The notes: generated by a model not told the origin, from the letters alone. 64,000 bases of DNA from Marinoscillum sp040222955 (GCF_040222955.1 NZ_JAVKCA010000021.1:124001-188000); one strand, 5' to 3'; shown: positions 54,803 to 62,766, counted from the stretch's first letter. Numbers and translations: made by a program.

Positions 54803-55807
54803 ATGAGCAAAGCAATCAAAAACATAAAACCACTTGGCTTCCCCTGGGAAACTCAGGATCCCTTCCTTTTTTGTGTTTATCACAAAGATGACTATCCAAA
54901 GGGTAACGCACAGATGGGCCCTGCAGCCTCCCTGGCAGGTCGTAATCTTGGCCAGGACTTTGATCCCTCCAATGGCTGGAGAATGTATCATGGAGATACT
55001 GTGCCGGGCTTTCCGCAGCATCCGCATCGTGGATTTGAGACAGTAACGGTAGTCCCCAGGGGACTGGTAGATCACTCCGATTCGTTGGGTGCTGCTGGTC
55101 GGTTTGGTAATGGTGACGTACAGTGGATGACGGCCGGTAAAGGCGTGAATCACTGCGAAATGTTCCCCTTACTGAAGCAGGATGAAGAAAACCCGTTGCT
55201 CCTCTTTCAGATTTGGCTCAACCTACCCGCTAAAAGCAAGTTCGTGGAACCTCATTTTGCGATGCTATGGAATGAAAAAATACCGGTGTATAAGTCTGGA
55301 GATGGAAAAACCGCGGTGACCGTGGTGGCGGGAAATATCGGTGAGGTGAAAGCCCCGGCTCCGGCCCCTGATTCCTGGGCCGCTGATCCGGCCAACGAGG
55401 TGGCCATCTGGACCATCCAAATGGAAGCCAATGCCGAATGGGAGTTGCCCACAGCCAATGCAGGAGTAAACCGCTCCATCTATTTCTACAATGGAGAATC
55501 TCTGGCTGTAAATGATGAGATCCTGCAGTCTCATCAGTGCATAGAGCTGAATCCGTCAGAATCGGTTTCTCTGAAAAGTGGTACATCAGAAACCAGAATT
55601 CTGATGCTCCAGGGCAAACCCATCGGTGAGCTGGTAGCCAAATATGGCCCCTTTGTGATGAACACTCAGGATGAAATCAGACAAGCACTTCAGGATTATC
55701 AACGCACGCAGTTTGGTGGGTGGCCCTGGCCAAAAAATGATCATGTGCACCCACGTGAGAGCGGACGCTTTGCTCAACATGCAGACGGCCGACTGGAGGA
55801 GATGTAA
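54803..55807 (+). CDS. Pirin family cupin protein
   Basis: A 334-aa bicupin. The N-terminal cupin has HPHRGFETVTVV (metal site) and WMTAGKGVNHCEMFP (His and Glu). The segment FQIWLNLPAKSKFVEPHF links to the second cupin, and the C-terminal part ends in QYRT-like PWPKNDHVHPRESGRFA. Pirins bind iron; some are quercetinases and some are redox regulators. I cannot tell which this is. It follows cysM by 46 bp on the same strand, possibly within the same transcript. Confidence 0.93.
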   Translation: MSKAIKNIKPLGFPWETQDPFLFCVYHKDDYPKGNAQMGPAASLAGRNLGQDFDPSNGWRMYHGDTVPGFPQHPHRGFETVTVVPRGLVDHSDSLGAAGRFGNGDVQWMTAGKGVNHCEMFPLLKQDEENPLLLFQIWLNLPAKSKFVEPHFAMLWNEKIPVYKSGDGKTAVTVVAGNIGEVKAPAPAPDSWAADPANEVAIWTIQMEANAEWELPTANAGVNRSIYFYNGESLAVNDEILQSHQCIELNPSESVSLKSGTSETRILMLQGKPIGELVAKYGPFVMNTQDEIRQALQDYQRTQFGGWPWPKNDHVHPRESGRFAQHADGRLEEM

Positions 55808-55907
55808 CCTCCGGTTTTAGTGGATTAATAACATTTCTCCTGCAAAAAATCCAAATCGAATTGACGTTAGCAGAAAAAAAAATTAGCTTTAGACAAACGC
55901 TATACCC

Positions 55908-56216
55908 ATGAAAATATATCAGTTGATCTGGAGCTATGAGTGCAAACCGGAAACAGCCGCGGAATTTGAAAAAGAATACGCCCAAAATGGAGCCTGGTTC
56001 AAATTCTTCGAACCCTGTGATGACTTTCTCGGACAGGATCTGGCCAAAAACATAGAAACGGGGCACTACATTCTTACTGATAAGTGGATCTCAAGAGCTT
56101 CCTATGAAGGTCACATTGCCGAGAACAAGGCGGAGTATGACCGGCTTTGTGAACAGTTTAAGGCACTGTATGAAAAAGAGGTATTGATCGGAAGGTTTGA
56201 GACCGTTTCGTGGTGA
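55908..56216 (+). CDS. Antibiotic-biosynthesis-monooxygenase-like small protein
   Basis: A 102-aa protein with a ferredoxin-like fold pattern (strand YQLIWSYECKPE, helix AAEFEKEYAQNG, strand GHYILTDKWISRASYEGHI). This matches the ABM/dimeric alpha-beta barrel superfamily, which includes monooxygenases and heme-degrading enzymes. Related Bacteroidota proteins are described only as hypothetical. No catalytic residue can be assigned. It stands between pirin and the convergent DUF2179 gene. Confidence 0.7.
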   Translation: MKIYQLIWSYECKPETAAEFEKEYAQNGAWFKFFEPCDDFLGQDLAKNIETGHYILTDKWISRASYEGHIAENKAEYDRLCEQFKALYEKEVLIGRFETVSW

Positions 56217-56219
56217 TTT

Positions 56220-56810
56220 TTAGCGCCTGAATATCCGTCTGGTGGTAAAGCTGCGCTCATCCAGTATCTCATCATCACTTACTTTTTTGACCCCCTCCAC
56301 CGTGTAGAAGGCCTTGGGGTTATAAGTTTTAATGACTTTAATAGTGCTGGGGAGGGCTTCTCTTTTGATCACAGTGAAGATAATATTCACTGCTCCCTCC
56401 TCTGAGGTAGCATCCACGCTGGAAAAACGAAAAGACTTTTCTCTGAAATACTCAATGAGCTCCCTGGCGGGCTGCCGGGTGATCACCCGCACCACCACCC
56501 TGCCAATGGCCAGCTTCTCCTCTATGATCATCCCTACAAAAATCCCGGATGCAAACCCTGAGGCATAAGCCAGGTAGGTAGGCCAGCTGGTAATATTCTG
56601 GAAAATCTGGCTGATCGCCAATATCCAAATCAGGGATTCGAAAAAGCCCAGGAAAGTAGAGATGGCCTTTTTGCTTTGAAGCATAAAGATGATCCGAATG
56701 GTATTGATCGACACATCCATGATTCTGGACAGGAAAATCAAGATGGGCAGCAATACCAGCTGATACGTTGATTGATCCATCCCCAGGAATTCTGAAATTG
56801 ATTGCCCCAT
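56220..56810 (-). CDS. DUF2179 / UPF0316 membrane protein
   Basis: A 196-aa protein. Three transmembrane helices near the N-terminus (QLVLLPILIFLSRIMDV, TFLGFFESLIWILAISQI, YLAYASGFASGIFVGM) are followed by a cytoplasmic DUF2179-type domain (residues about 105-185; FREKSFRFSSVDATSEEGAVNIIFTVIKREAL) which in related proteins may bind small ligands. This is the UPF0316 arrangement. Function unknown. Convergent with the ABM-like gene (3 bp) and divergent from the GNAT gene. Confidence 0.9.
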   Translation of the reverse strand: MGQSISEFLGMDQSTYQLVLLPILIFLSRIMDVSINTIRIIFMLQSKKAISTFLGFFESLIWILAISQIFQNITSWPTYLAYASGFASGIFVGMIIEEKLAIGRVVVRVITRQPARELIEYFREKSFRFSSVDATSEEGAVNIIFTVIKREALPSTIKVIKTYNPKAFYTVEGVKKVSDDEILDERSFTTRRIFRR

Positions 56811-56869
56811 AAGGCAAAACTAGTCCTTTTCCTTTCCCGCACCGGAAGGGACAGTTTTTAAATGTTCCT

Positions 56870-56877
56870 TATTTTTG
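56870..56877 (+). promoter_or_regulatory. Promoter -7 box (TATTTTTG) of the GNAT gene
   Basis: TATTTTTG matches TAnnTTTG exactly, 18 bp before the ATG at 56896. No TTG at the preferred upstream spacing. Confidence 0.4.
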
Positions 56878-56895
56878 TCCGCAAAAAAAGCATCA

Positions 56896-57411
56896 ATGCA
56901 TCTGGAGATCGTAAAAGCCGGACGAGAGGACCAGCAAGAATTATTGGCATTCGCTAAAGAGAATTTTCTTCACACCTACGCCCACCGAAATACGCCGGAA
57001 AATATTCATCACTACATCCAGGAGGCTTTTGAACCCCAGGCCTTCAAAAAAGAACTTCTCAATCACAATTCGGTCTTCTACAAGTGCCAGCTGAATGAAG
57101 AGATGGTTGGTTATTACAAAATCAACTATGCCGAGGCACAGACTGAACCTGACTACCCTGAAAGTGCCGAAATCGAACGAATCTATGTAAGCGCTGTGCA
57201 AAAAGGAAAGGGAATTGGCAGGAAAATGGTCGATCATGCCAAGGCTCAGGCGAAGGCCAAAGGGCTCCATTACCTGTGGCTGGGTGTGTGGCAGGAAAAC
57301 CCGGAAGCGATCCGTTTTTATGAGAAAATGGGCTTTGAGGAAATCGGCACCCATGTATTTCAGCTTGGTGACGATGCACAGACAGACATCATCATGAAGC
57401 TCATGCTATGA
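56896..57411 (+). CDS. GNAT-family N-acetyltransferase
   Basis: A 171-aa protein from MHLEIVKAGREDQQ; seven more residues are possible only from an upstream TTG. The acetyl-CoA-binding motif A is at residues about 100-125 (AEIERIYVSAVQKGKGIGRKMVDHA, with the Q/RxxGxG/A core QKGKGIG), then motif B (HYLWLGVWQENPEAIRFYEKMGF). It transfers acetyl to an unknown amine. Independent unit with its own -7 box; convergent with the response regulator. Confidence 0.93.
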   Translation: MHLEIVKAGREDQQELLAFAKENFLHTYAHRNTPENIHHYIQEAFEPQAFKKELLNHNSVFYKCQLNEEMVGYYKINYAEAQTEPDYPESAEIERIYVSAVQKGKGIGRKMVDHAKAQAKAKGLHYLWLGVWQENPEAIRFYEKMGFEEIGTHVFQLGDDAQTDIIMKLML

Positions 57412-57424
57412 GCTCCGCTTCCCA

Positions 57425-58759
57425 TCAGGCTTTTTTGATTTTCTCACGTAGTGTCTTTCGGTCTATGCCCAATACCTTAGCGGCCTGGGATATATTATTC
57501 TGGTTGGCCGCCAGCACATCTCCGATATACTCCTGAATCACCTCCTCCAGCTTCCTGTCAAGCCCTTTAGACTGAGACGCAGAAAACCGGAAAGCCTCAG
57601 GCAAATCAGGAATGTCAATGGTGGTGTCATCGGCCAGAATCACGAGTCTGTGAACGAGGTTCTGCAGTTCCCTCACGTTGCCAGGCCAGGCGTATTCCTT
57701 CAGGGCATTGATGGCCTTTGGAGAAAACCTCATGACGGATTTATCCAGCTCCTGGATGTACTTAGCCAGGAAAAACTCCACCAGCTGAATGATGTCATTT
57801 CCACGCTCCCGCAATGGCGGCAGGTCAATGCTAATGATGTTGAGCCTGTAGTACAAATCCTCCCGAAACAGTCCCTTCTTAACCAACTGCATCAGGTCCA
57901 CATTGGTAGCAGCCACCACCCTTAGGTTGACTTTCTGTGATTTTTTAGAGCCTACCATGTAAAACTCCTTTTCCTGCAGGACACGCAGTAGCTTAGCCTG
58001 CATAGCCAGACTGGTATTACTGATTTCATCCAGAAAGATCGTCCCCTTATCAGCTGTTTGAAAAAAGCCCGCCCGGGTTTCACTTGCGCCCGTAAATGCC
58101 CCTTTGACGTACCCAAACAACTCACTCTCAAGCAATGCATCGGGGATGCCACCGCAGTTTACAGGCACAAACGGCGTAGCAGAGTCACTGCCTCCATAGT
58201 GTAATGCCCGGGCTACCAGCTCCTTTCCCGTGCCACTTTCGCCCTGTATCAACACCGTGGCATTGGTGCTTCGGGCTTTGGCGATGGTATTAAAAACTCC
58301 CATCATTCCATCTGATGCCCCTATGATTCCAAAGTTTTGCAGGGAGAGGTTCTGCCCTGCCTTTTTCTTGCGGTTGGTCTTATTGAGGGCACTCTGCACT
58401 GCCCTGAAAAGTTCCTCGTCTGTAAAAGACTTCACCAGATACTCCTCTGCACCGATCTTAATGGACTCCACAGCCCCTTGGATGGAAGGAAACCCGGTAA
58501 TCACCAAAATGGCCACCCACTTAAAATTTTCTGAGACATGCCGCACCAGAGCCAGCCCGTTTTCTCCAGGCATTTTCAGGTCTGTGATCAGCAGATCGAT
58601 ATTGATGGTCTCCAGTAGTTTGATGGCTGATTGAACATTATTGGCTGTGTAGACCTGATAACCCACAGATTCAAGGTTTCTTTTGATCAACTCTACCGTT
58701 TCGAACGAGTCATCCACTACCAGCACTTCATGGGGGACTGAATCTTTTGCTTTCATCAT
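57425..58759 (-). CDS. Sigma-54-dependent response regulator, NtrC family
   Basis: A 444-aa protein. The receiver domain (residues 10-125) has Asp60 as phosphoacceptor and Lys110 (YLVKSF, where the usual P is S). The AAA+ domain (about 145-375) has Walker A GESGTGKE (173-180), the sigma-54-contact loop GAFTGA (220-225) and Walker B IFLDEI (241-246). The C-terminal Fis-type helix-turn-helix (about 405-444; ISQAAKVLGIDRKTLREKIKK) binds DNA. It activates sigma-54 promoters when phosphorylated by the kinase encoded upstream, whose stop overlaps its start by 4 bp. The 9-bp-spaced half-sites at 59931-59981 are the likely binding region. Confidence 0.97.
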   Translation of the reverse strand: MMKAKDSVPHEVLVVDDSFETVELIKRNLESVGYQVYTANNVQSAIKLLETINIDLLITDLKMPGENGLALVRHVSENFKWVAILVITGFPSIQGAVESIKIGAEEYLVKSFTDEELFRAVQSALNKTNRKKKAGQNLSLQNFGIIGASDGMMGVFNTIAKARSTNATVLIQGESGTGKELVARALHYGGSDSATPFVPVNCGGIPDALLESELFGYVKGAFTGASETRAGFFQTADKGTIFLDEISNTSLAMQAKLLRVLQEKEFYMVGSKKSQKVNLRVVAATNVDLMQLVKKGLFREDLYYRLNIISIDLPPLRERGNDIIQLVEFFLAKYIQELDKSVMRFSPKAINALKEYAWPGNVRELQNLVHRLVILADDTTIDIPDLPEAFRFSASQSKGLDRKLEEVIQEYIGDVLAANQNNISQAAKVLGIDRKTLREKIKKA

Positions 58760-59868
58760 TGGGCGTGTTTGATTGGGAGGCTGATTTCAAATTTTGAGCC
58801 CTTACCTTTTGTGCTCGTCACATGGATACTCCCGTCATGAGAATCTACAATTCCCTGCACCACAGACAGCCCTAATCCCGTGCCCTGGCCAACCGGCTTG
58901 GTGGTGAAAAAGGGCTCGAAAATCTTCCTGCGCACGGTTGGAGCCATGCCCGTACCTGTATCCTTTACAGTCAGTATTACGGTATTATCCTTTTGTCTGG
59001 TGCTGACGGTCACCTGTCCACCCTCAGGCAATGCATGGATGGCATTGGTAATCAGATTGACGAGCACCTGACTCATCTGCACCGAATCCGCCTGAATCAA
59101 TGGCAGGCCAGGATCCAGACGCTCTACTATGTTGATACCCTGACTCTGAAAGCGAACATCAATGAAATACAGCGTGCTCGAAACAATGGTATTGAGGTTG
59201 ACAGGCACTATTTGCTGTGGCATCTGTCTGGAGAAAATCATGAGTTTCTTAATGATCTCACGTGTATATAGAGACGCTTTGATGATTCGCTCTATGTCTT
59301 CCTCCTGCTGAAAATTGAGTTCCCCTCCCTTTTTAAGGAGTTGCGAAAACCCAAGTATTTTCCCAAGTGGTTCGTTCAGCTCATGGGCAATACCCGCCGA
59401 AAGTTCCCCTACAAAAGCCAGCCGCTCGGCATGCTGGAGCTGGGCTTTTAGTTTTTGCTTGTCCTCCTCCACAGTAGCTCGCCTGATGAAGAGCGAAAGC
59501 TCCCGGCCCACAATCCTGATCAGGTTCTTTTCTTCCTGCAGGAAAGGGGATGTTTTACTATCTAAATCTCCTGACTGGCGGTATCCAATTTTGATGGTTC
59601 CGTATTTTCTCTCACCTACTGTGAGCTGAGTGGAGATGTCCCATTTGCAATCGGAGAAATGAGGGGTAGCGTATACTTTTTTATGGATGGTGATGCTCAC
59701 TTCGGCCAGATCCGGGTACTGCATGGCCTTTGGTAAAATCAACAGGGTTTTGGCGATTATGGCTTTCAAATCATTTTCCTCTTCCCAGGCAATTTTGGAA
59801 AGTTCATAAAGACAATTCAATTCTTTAACCCGCTCCCTGAGCTGAAATTCCGTGGAGTTTTCTTTCAT
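58756..59868 (-). CDS. Soluble sensor histidine kinase
   Basis: A 370-aa protein from MKENSTEFQLRERV; the longer frame adds 16 residues but no domain. The N-terminal region (about 15-130) looks like a GAF-type sensor without transmembrane helices, so the signal is cytoplasmic. The dimerisation helix has His162 (GIAHELNEPLGK). The HATPase domain (about 255-370) has NLITNAIHAL, DTGTGM and GTGLGLSVVQGI. It forms an operon with the response regulator. What the sensor domain binds is unknown; redox, oxygen or nitric oxide would suit the neighbours. Confidence 0.93.
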   Translation of the reverse strand: MKENSTEFQLRERVKELNCLYELSKIAWEEENDLKAIIAKTLLILPKAMQYPDLAEVSITIHKKVYATPHFSDCKWDISTQLTVGERKYGTIKIGYRQSGDLDSKTSPFLQEEKNLIRIVGRELSLFIRRATVEEDKQKLKAQLQHAERLAFVGELSAGIAHELNEPLGKILGFSQLLKKGGELNFQQEEDIERIIKASLYTREIIKKLMIFSRQMPQQIVPVNLNTIVSSTLYFIDVRFQSQGINIVERLDPGLPLIQADSVQMSQVLVNLITNAIHALPEGGQVTVSTRQKDNTVILTVKDTGTGMAPTVRRKIFEPFFTTKPVGQGTGLGLSVVQGIVDSHDGSIHVTSTKGKGSKFEISLPIKHAQ

Positions 59869-59930
59869 AGTTTGACAGACAAAGCTACAGTGACTTGCAA
59901 GAAACCCGCGGTACATTTTAGCAAAAATTT

Positions 59931-59981
59931 CTACCCAGGTGGGTAATTTTTACCCATAGAGTAAATATTACTCATATACCC
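59931..59981. promoter_or_regulatory. Array of alternating TACCC/GGGTA half-sites
   Basis: Six half-sites alternate in orientation, about one every 9 bp: CTACCC (59931), GGGTAA (59941), TTACCC (59950), GAGTAA (59959), TTACTC (59968), ATACCC (59976). They form overlapping palindromes such as GGGTAA-TTT-TTACCC and GAGTAA-ATA-TTACTC. The array lies between the divergent kinase gene and the Gre-like gene, 45-95 bp upstream of a possible sigma-54 promoter, where enhancer sites of NtrC-type activators are expected. Confidence 0.65.
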
Positions 59982-60024
59982 AAATAAAAAACCACCCTCA
60001 GTCCCTGCAATCGCACTTTTATCC

Positions 60025-60039
60025 TGGCACACTTCATGT
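60025..60039 (+). promoter_or_regulatory. Possible sigma-54 promoter
   Basis: TGGCAC (60025-60030) agrees with the -24 element; ten bases after the GG comes GT at 60038-60039 instead of the consensus GC. One key base of the -12 element is therefore wrong. It precedes the Gre-like gene by 30 bp. Confidence 0.35.
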
Positions 60040-60068
60040 ATACCTCAGCAGTATTAAATACTCGTTAG

Positions 60069-60476
60069 ATGAACAGAAGATTGATTACCATCATTGATTA
60101 CGAACGGTTACTTGCCCTCAAAGAGCTGGCACTCCTGACCACTGAGACTTCAGAAAATGTGCGGAAACTCTACACCGAACTGATGCATGCCCACATGCTC
60201 AAGCCAGGGTATATTTCTGAGAATGCCATCACCATGAACTCCAGAATTCTTTTACGCGAACTGTATTCGGGCAGGCAAATAGATTTGACGATCACTTATC
60301 CGCGGGATGCCAATGCCCTGGAACGTAAGGTCTCCGTGTTTTCAGAAATCGGAACCGCTCTGTTGGGAAAACTTGTAAGCGATCATGTTTCATGGAAAAT
60401 AAAGGGCAGAGAAGCCCATTTCGAAATACTGGAAGTCCTCTACCAGCCCGAGGCTGTTGGTCATTTCAATCTATAA
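60069..60476 (+). CDS. GreA/GreB C-terminal-domain protein, Rnk-like
   Basis: A 135-aa protein. The C-terminal FKBP-like domain of Gre factors is clear (ITMNSRILLRELYSGRQIDLTITYPRDAN, VSVFSEIGTALLGKLVSDHVSWKIKGREAHFEILEVLYQPEA), as in Rnk, which contacts RNA polymerase. The N-terminal part (residues 1-50) is too short for the full Gre coiled coil, so transcript cleavage is not expected. First gene of a three-gene unit preceded by the half-site array. I infer that it alters transcription under the stress sensed by the kinase. Confidence 0.88.
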   Translation: MNRRLITIIDYERLLALKELALLTTETSENVRKLYTELMHAHMLKPGYISENAITMNSRILLRELYSGRQIDLTITYPRDANALERKVSVFSEIGTALLGKLVSDHVSWKIKGREAHFEILEVLYQPEAVGHFNL

Positions 60477-60485
60477 TAATCACAC

Positions 60486-60704
60486 ATGGAAGATCAGAGC
60501 ATAAAATCAAACACACGCAAAAAAGGTGATCAGCATACAACAACCATGCTTGAGTACTTCAAAATCCTCCTGCACAAACTCAGTTTCAATTCCAGGCTAT
60601 TCAGAAAAGAATACCGCAAAACCTTCAGGTACTTAAAGCCCTCAGAGCAGGACAGACTGAAGGAATGGCTGCGAAAAGCACCGGAAAACACCAAAATCCA
60701 ATAA
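60486..60704 (+). CDS. Small basic protein of unknown function
   Basis: A 72-aa protein rich in Lys and Arg. It is predicted helical (MLEYFKILLHKLSFNSRLFRKEYRKTFRYL, LKPSEQDRLKEWLRK). It starts 9 bp after the Gre-like gene and ends 4 bp before the next, so it belongs to their operon. Small proteins of this kind (MLEYF..L..LSF...LF.KE) occur in other Cytophagales as I recall, unnamed. The first twenty residues are polar and the start could be the internal ATG at MLEYF (60546). Confidence 0.6.
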   Translation: MEDQSIKSNTRKKGDQHTTTMLEYFKILLHKLSFNSRLFRKEYRKTFRYLKPSEQDRLKEWLRKAPENTKIQ

Positions 60705-60708
60705 AACT

Positions 60709-61356
60709 ATGAAGTGGAAAAACATTCTCAACAAGCAACAAAGCGCAGGTCTGGCGATGGTTTCAGTGTTCATCATGGTGCTGGTCATCAGCATCATGAA
60801 CAAAAGGCATGTGCTGGACCTGGAGTACTCCCTCACCACCATCTATGATGACAGACTGATGGCGGAGAACCACATTTTCAATCTCACAAAGAAAATTTAT
60901 GAGAAAAAGATCCTACTCGATCGGAATGGGGACAGACTCCTGATCAGCCGGGTGCATATCAATGATTCTATTAACCTGCTGATAGCCGACTATGAAGAGA
61001 CGAAGCTTACCATGGAAGAAGCATTTCAACTCAAAAAACTTAAGATCAGTCTGGGAAAAGCGGAGCTGTTCGAAAATCAGTTTGTCTACAGTAGCTCGGC
61101 CGAACACCGAAACCTACTGAACCCACAACTCAGGGCCCAATACGAAGTAATACTGACAGACCTGGAAGGATTGGCCATGCTCCAACTCCATGAGGGTCAA
61201 AAACTGATTGATCAGTCTCACCGGATAGCCGCGTCCAGCAATGTGACCACACGCCTGGAAGTGGGCCTGCTGATCATTCTCGGACTCATGACGCACATCA
61301 TCTTTGCGGCCAGACCGCCGGCTCCCAGGTATTCCTATTTCGACAACCTCAACTAA
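60709..61356 (+). CDS. Membrane protein with periplasmic four-helix-bundle sensor-like domain
   Basis: A 215-aa protein. A transmembrane helix (residues about 13-30, SAGLAMVSVFIMVLVISI), then about 150 residues of amphipathic helices (LEYSLTTIYDDRLMAENHIFNLTKKIYEKK, DSINLLIADYEETKLTMEEA, LTDLEGLAMLQLHEGQ). The second transmembrane helix is near 183-202 (LEVGLLIILGLMTHIIFAA). This is the layout of the 4HB_MCP sensor domain of chemoreceptors, but no signalling domain follows. It may sense a ligand and pass it on to another protein. Last gene of the Gre-like operon. Confidence 0.75.
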   Translation: MKWKNILNKQQSAGLAMVSVFIMVLVISIMNKRHVLDLEYSLTTIYDDRLMAENHIFNLTKKIYEKKILLDRNGDRLLISRVHINDSINLLIADYEETKLTMEEAFQLKKLKISLGKAELFENQFVYSSSAEHRNLLNPQLRAQYEVILTDLEGLAMLQLHEGQKLIDQSHRIAASSNVTTRLEVGLLIILGLMTHIIFAARPPAPRYSYFDNLN

Positions 61357-61393
61357 CACCTAATCCTACCCATTCATGAGTTTAAATTTAACT

Positions 61394-61432
61394 AGGATAA
61401 AATTGTCCTACATAGAAAAACACCTATATTTG
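61394..61432 (+). promoter_or_regulatory. Promoter and overlapping operator of the Rrf2 gene
   Basis: TTG (61403-61405), a 19-bp spacer and TATATTTG (61425-61432) match the Bacteroidota promoter consensus exactly. The inverted repeat AGGATA-AAAT-TGTCCT (61394-61409) covers the -33 TTG. A repressor bound there would block RNA polymerase; the Rrf2 protein encoded next is the obvious candidate. Confidence 0.65.
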
Positions 61433-61447
61433 ACACCTGCAACGACT

Positions 61448-61882
61448 ATGTTTTCAAAAGCGTGTGAATATGGAATCAGAGCCACCATCTATGTGGCTGT
61501 GCAATCCCTTGAAGGAAAGCGGGCAAGCCTTAAAAGCATTGCGGCTGAGATAGAATCCCCAGTGGCATTTACAGCCAAAATATTACAGGATCTGGTCCGA
61601 AAAGGCCTGATGCAGTCAGTTATGGGGCCTACCGGAGGATTTGAAATCGACCAGCAAAAACTGGACAGTCTAAAACTCAGCCAGGTAGTGGACGCCATAG
61701 ATGGAGACTCCATCTACAAGGGCTGTGGGCTGGGCATGAAGCAATGCGATGAGTCTAAGCCCTGCCCGGTTCATGACAAATTCGCCAGGGTGCGTGCCGA
61801 TCTGCGGGAAATGCTCGAAAGCACAAGCCTCCTGGGACTGGCCACCGAACTGGAAACCGGAAGTACGTTTTTGAAACGCTGA
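61448..61882 (+). CDS. Rrf2-family transcriptional regulator with likely Fe-S cluster
   Basis: A 144-aa protein from MFSKACEYGIRAT; the frame runs further upstream across the promoter, so the ATG at 61448 is chosen. Winged helix-turn-helix (residues about 1-65; FTAKILQDLVRKGLMQSVMGPTGGF). Cys93, Cys100 and Cys106 have the spacing C-x6-C-x5-C, close to IscR and NsrR, whose cluster senses iron-sulfur status or nitric oxide. With a truncated haemoglobin and a hemerythrin encoded right after it, an NsrR-like nitric oxide sensor is my preference. I infer autoregulation through the operator at 61394-61409. Confidence 0.9.
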   Translation: MFSKACEYGIRATIYVAVQSLEGKRASLKSIAAEIESPVAFTAKILQDLVRKGLMQSVMGPTGGFEIDQQKLDSLKLSQVVDAIDGDSIYKGCGLGMKQCDESKPCPVHDKFARVRADLREMLESTSLLGLATELETGSTFLKR

Positions 61883-61921
61883 AAAAGGCCAGTCAGCAGT
61901 AGTTATTTAGATGACAATACC

Positions 61922-62302
61922 ATGAGCGCACAAATCATACAACTAGAAGACATCAAATTACTGGTAGACAGTTTCTACGGAAAGGTGCAGGAGGATGAGC
62001 TGCTTGCCCCCGTATTCCACGGGCGCATAGCCGACAAATGGCCGGAGCACATGGAGAAAATGTATCGTTTCTGGCAGACGGTTTTGCTGGGTGAGCATAC
62101 CTATCTGGGAAGCCCTTTTGCTCCTCATGCTAATTTACCCGTGGATCATACTCATTTCGAGCGCTGGCTTCAGCTTTTCTATACAACCATCGACGGGCTC
62201 TTCGAAGGTGAAAAGGCCGAAGAGGCCAAATGGCGGGCCGGCAAGATGGCCGAAATGTTTCAACTGAAAATGGCCTATCGTCAGCAACATGGCTTAACCT
62301 AA
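61922..62302 (+). CDS. Group III truncated haemoglobin
   Basis: A 126-aa protein. Group III features: FYGKVQEDELLAPVFHGRI, the aromatic cluster FWQTVLLGEHTYLGSPFAPHANLP and the proximal His78 in HTHFERWLQLF. Group III globins are suggested to reduce or carry oxygen, or react with nitric oxide or peroxides. It starts 39 bp after the Rrf2 stop and is followed 11 bp on by a hemerythrin-domain gene, so the three form one unit. Confidence 0.93.
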   Translation: MSAQIIQLEDIKLLVDSFYGKVQEDELLAPVFHGRIADKWPEHMEKMYRFWQTVLLGEHTYLGSPFAPHANLPVDHTHFERWLQLFYTTIDGLFEGEKAEEAKWRAGKMAEMFQLKMAYRQQHGLT

Positions 62303-62313
62303 CCCTCTCATAC

Positions 62314-62766
62314 ATGCCCCTGAAACGACACAAAGCCCTGCAACCCCTGAGTCATAATCATCACCACAGTCTGCTCCTCTGCTGGAAAATAAGAATGGGT
62401 TTTCGGAAGCAGATAGACCTGAACCGGATCAAGCGCTATACAGACTGGTATTTCCATCATCACATTCAACCACACTTCTCCCTGGAAGAACAGCACCTCT
62501 TCCCCATTTTGGGTGAAGACCACCCCCTGGTAAAAAGAGCGATGGCACAGCATCGCAGGCTTAAGCGGTTATTCACTGATGAATATGAATTCAAAAGGAA
62601 TCTGAGCCGGATAGAAGATGAACTCGAAAGTCACATCCGGTTTGAGGAGCGGGTACTCTTTCAGGAGATTCAGGCGCAGATTTCCAAAAGCCAAACAGAA
62701 CTGCCGGAAATCCTTCATAGGGAATTGCCATATGAGGAAAATATGAGTGATCCTTTTTGGGAATAA
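62314..62766 (+). CDS. Hemerythrin-domain protein
   Basis: A 150-aa protein from MPLKRHKALQPLSHNHHH; the frame extends upstream into the globin gene but without domain signal. Di-iron ligands of the four-helix bundle: HNHHH near residue 15-18, WYFHHHIQPHFSLEEQHLF (His and Glu), QHRRLKRLF, and the C-terminal HIRFEERVLF. Such single-domain hemerythrins bind oxygen or nitric oxide, or, like YtfE/RIC, mend damaged Fe-S clusters. The Rrf2 and globin neighbours support a role in nitrosative or oxygen stress. Confidence 0.88.
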   Translation: MPLKRHKALQPLSHNHHHSLLLCWKIRMGFRKQIDLNRIKRYTDWYFHHHIQPHFSLEEQHLFPILGEDHPLVKRAMAQHRRLKRLFTDEYEFKRNLSRIEDELESHIRFEERVLFQEIQAQISKSQTELPEILHRELPYEENMSDPFWE

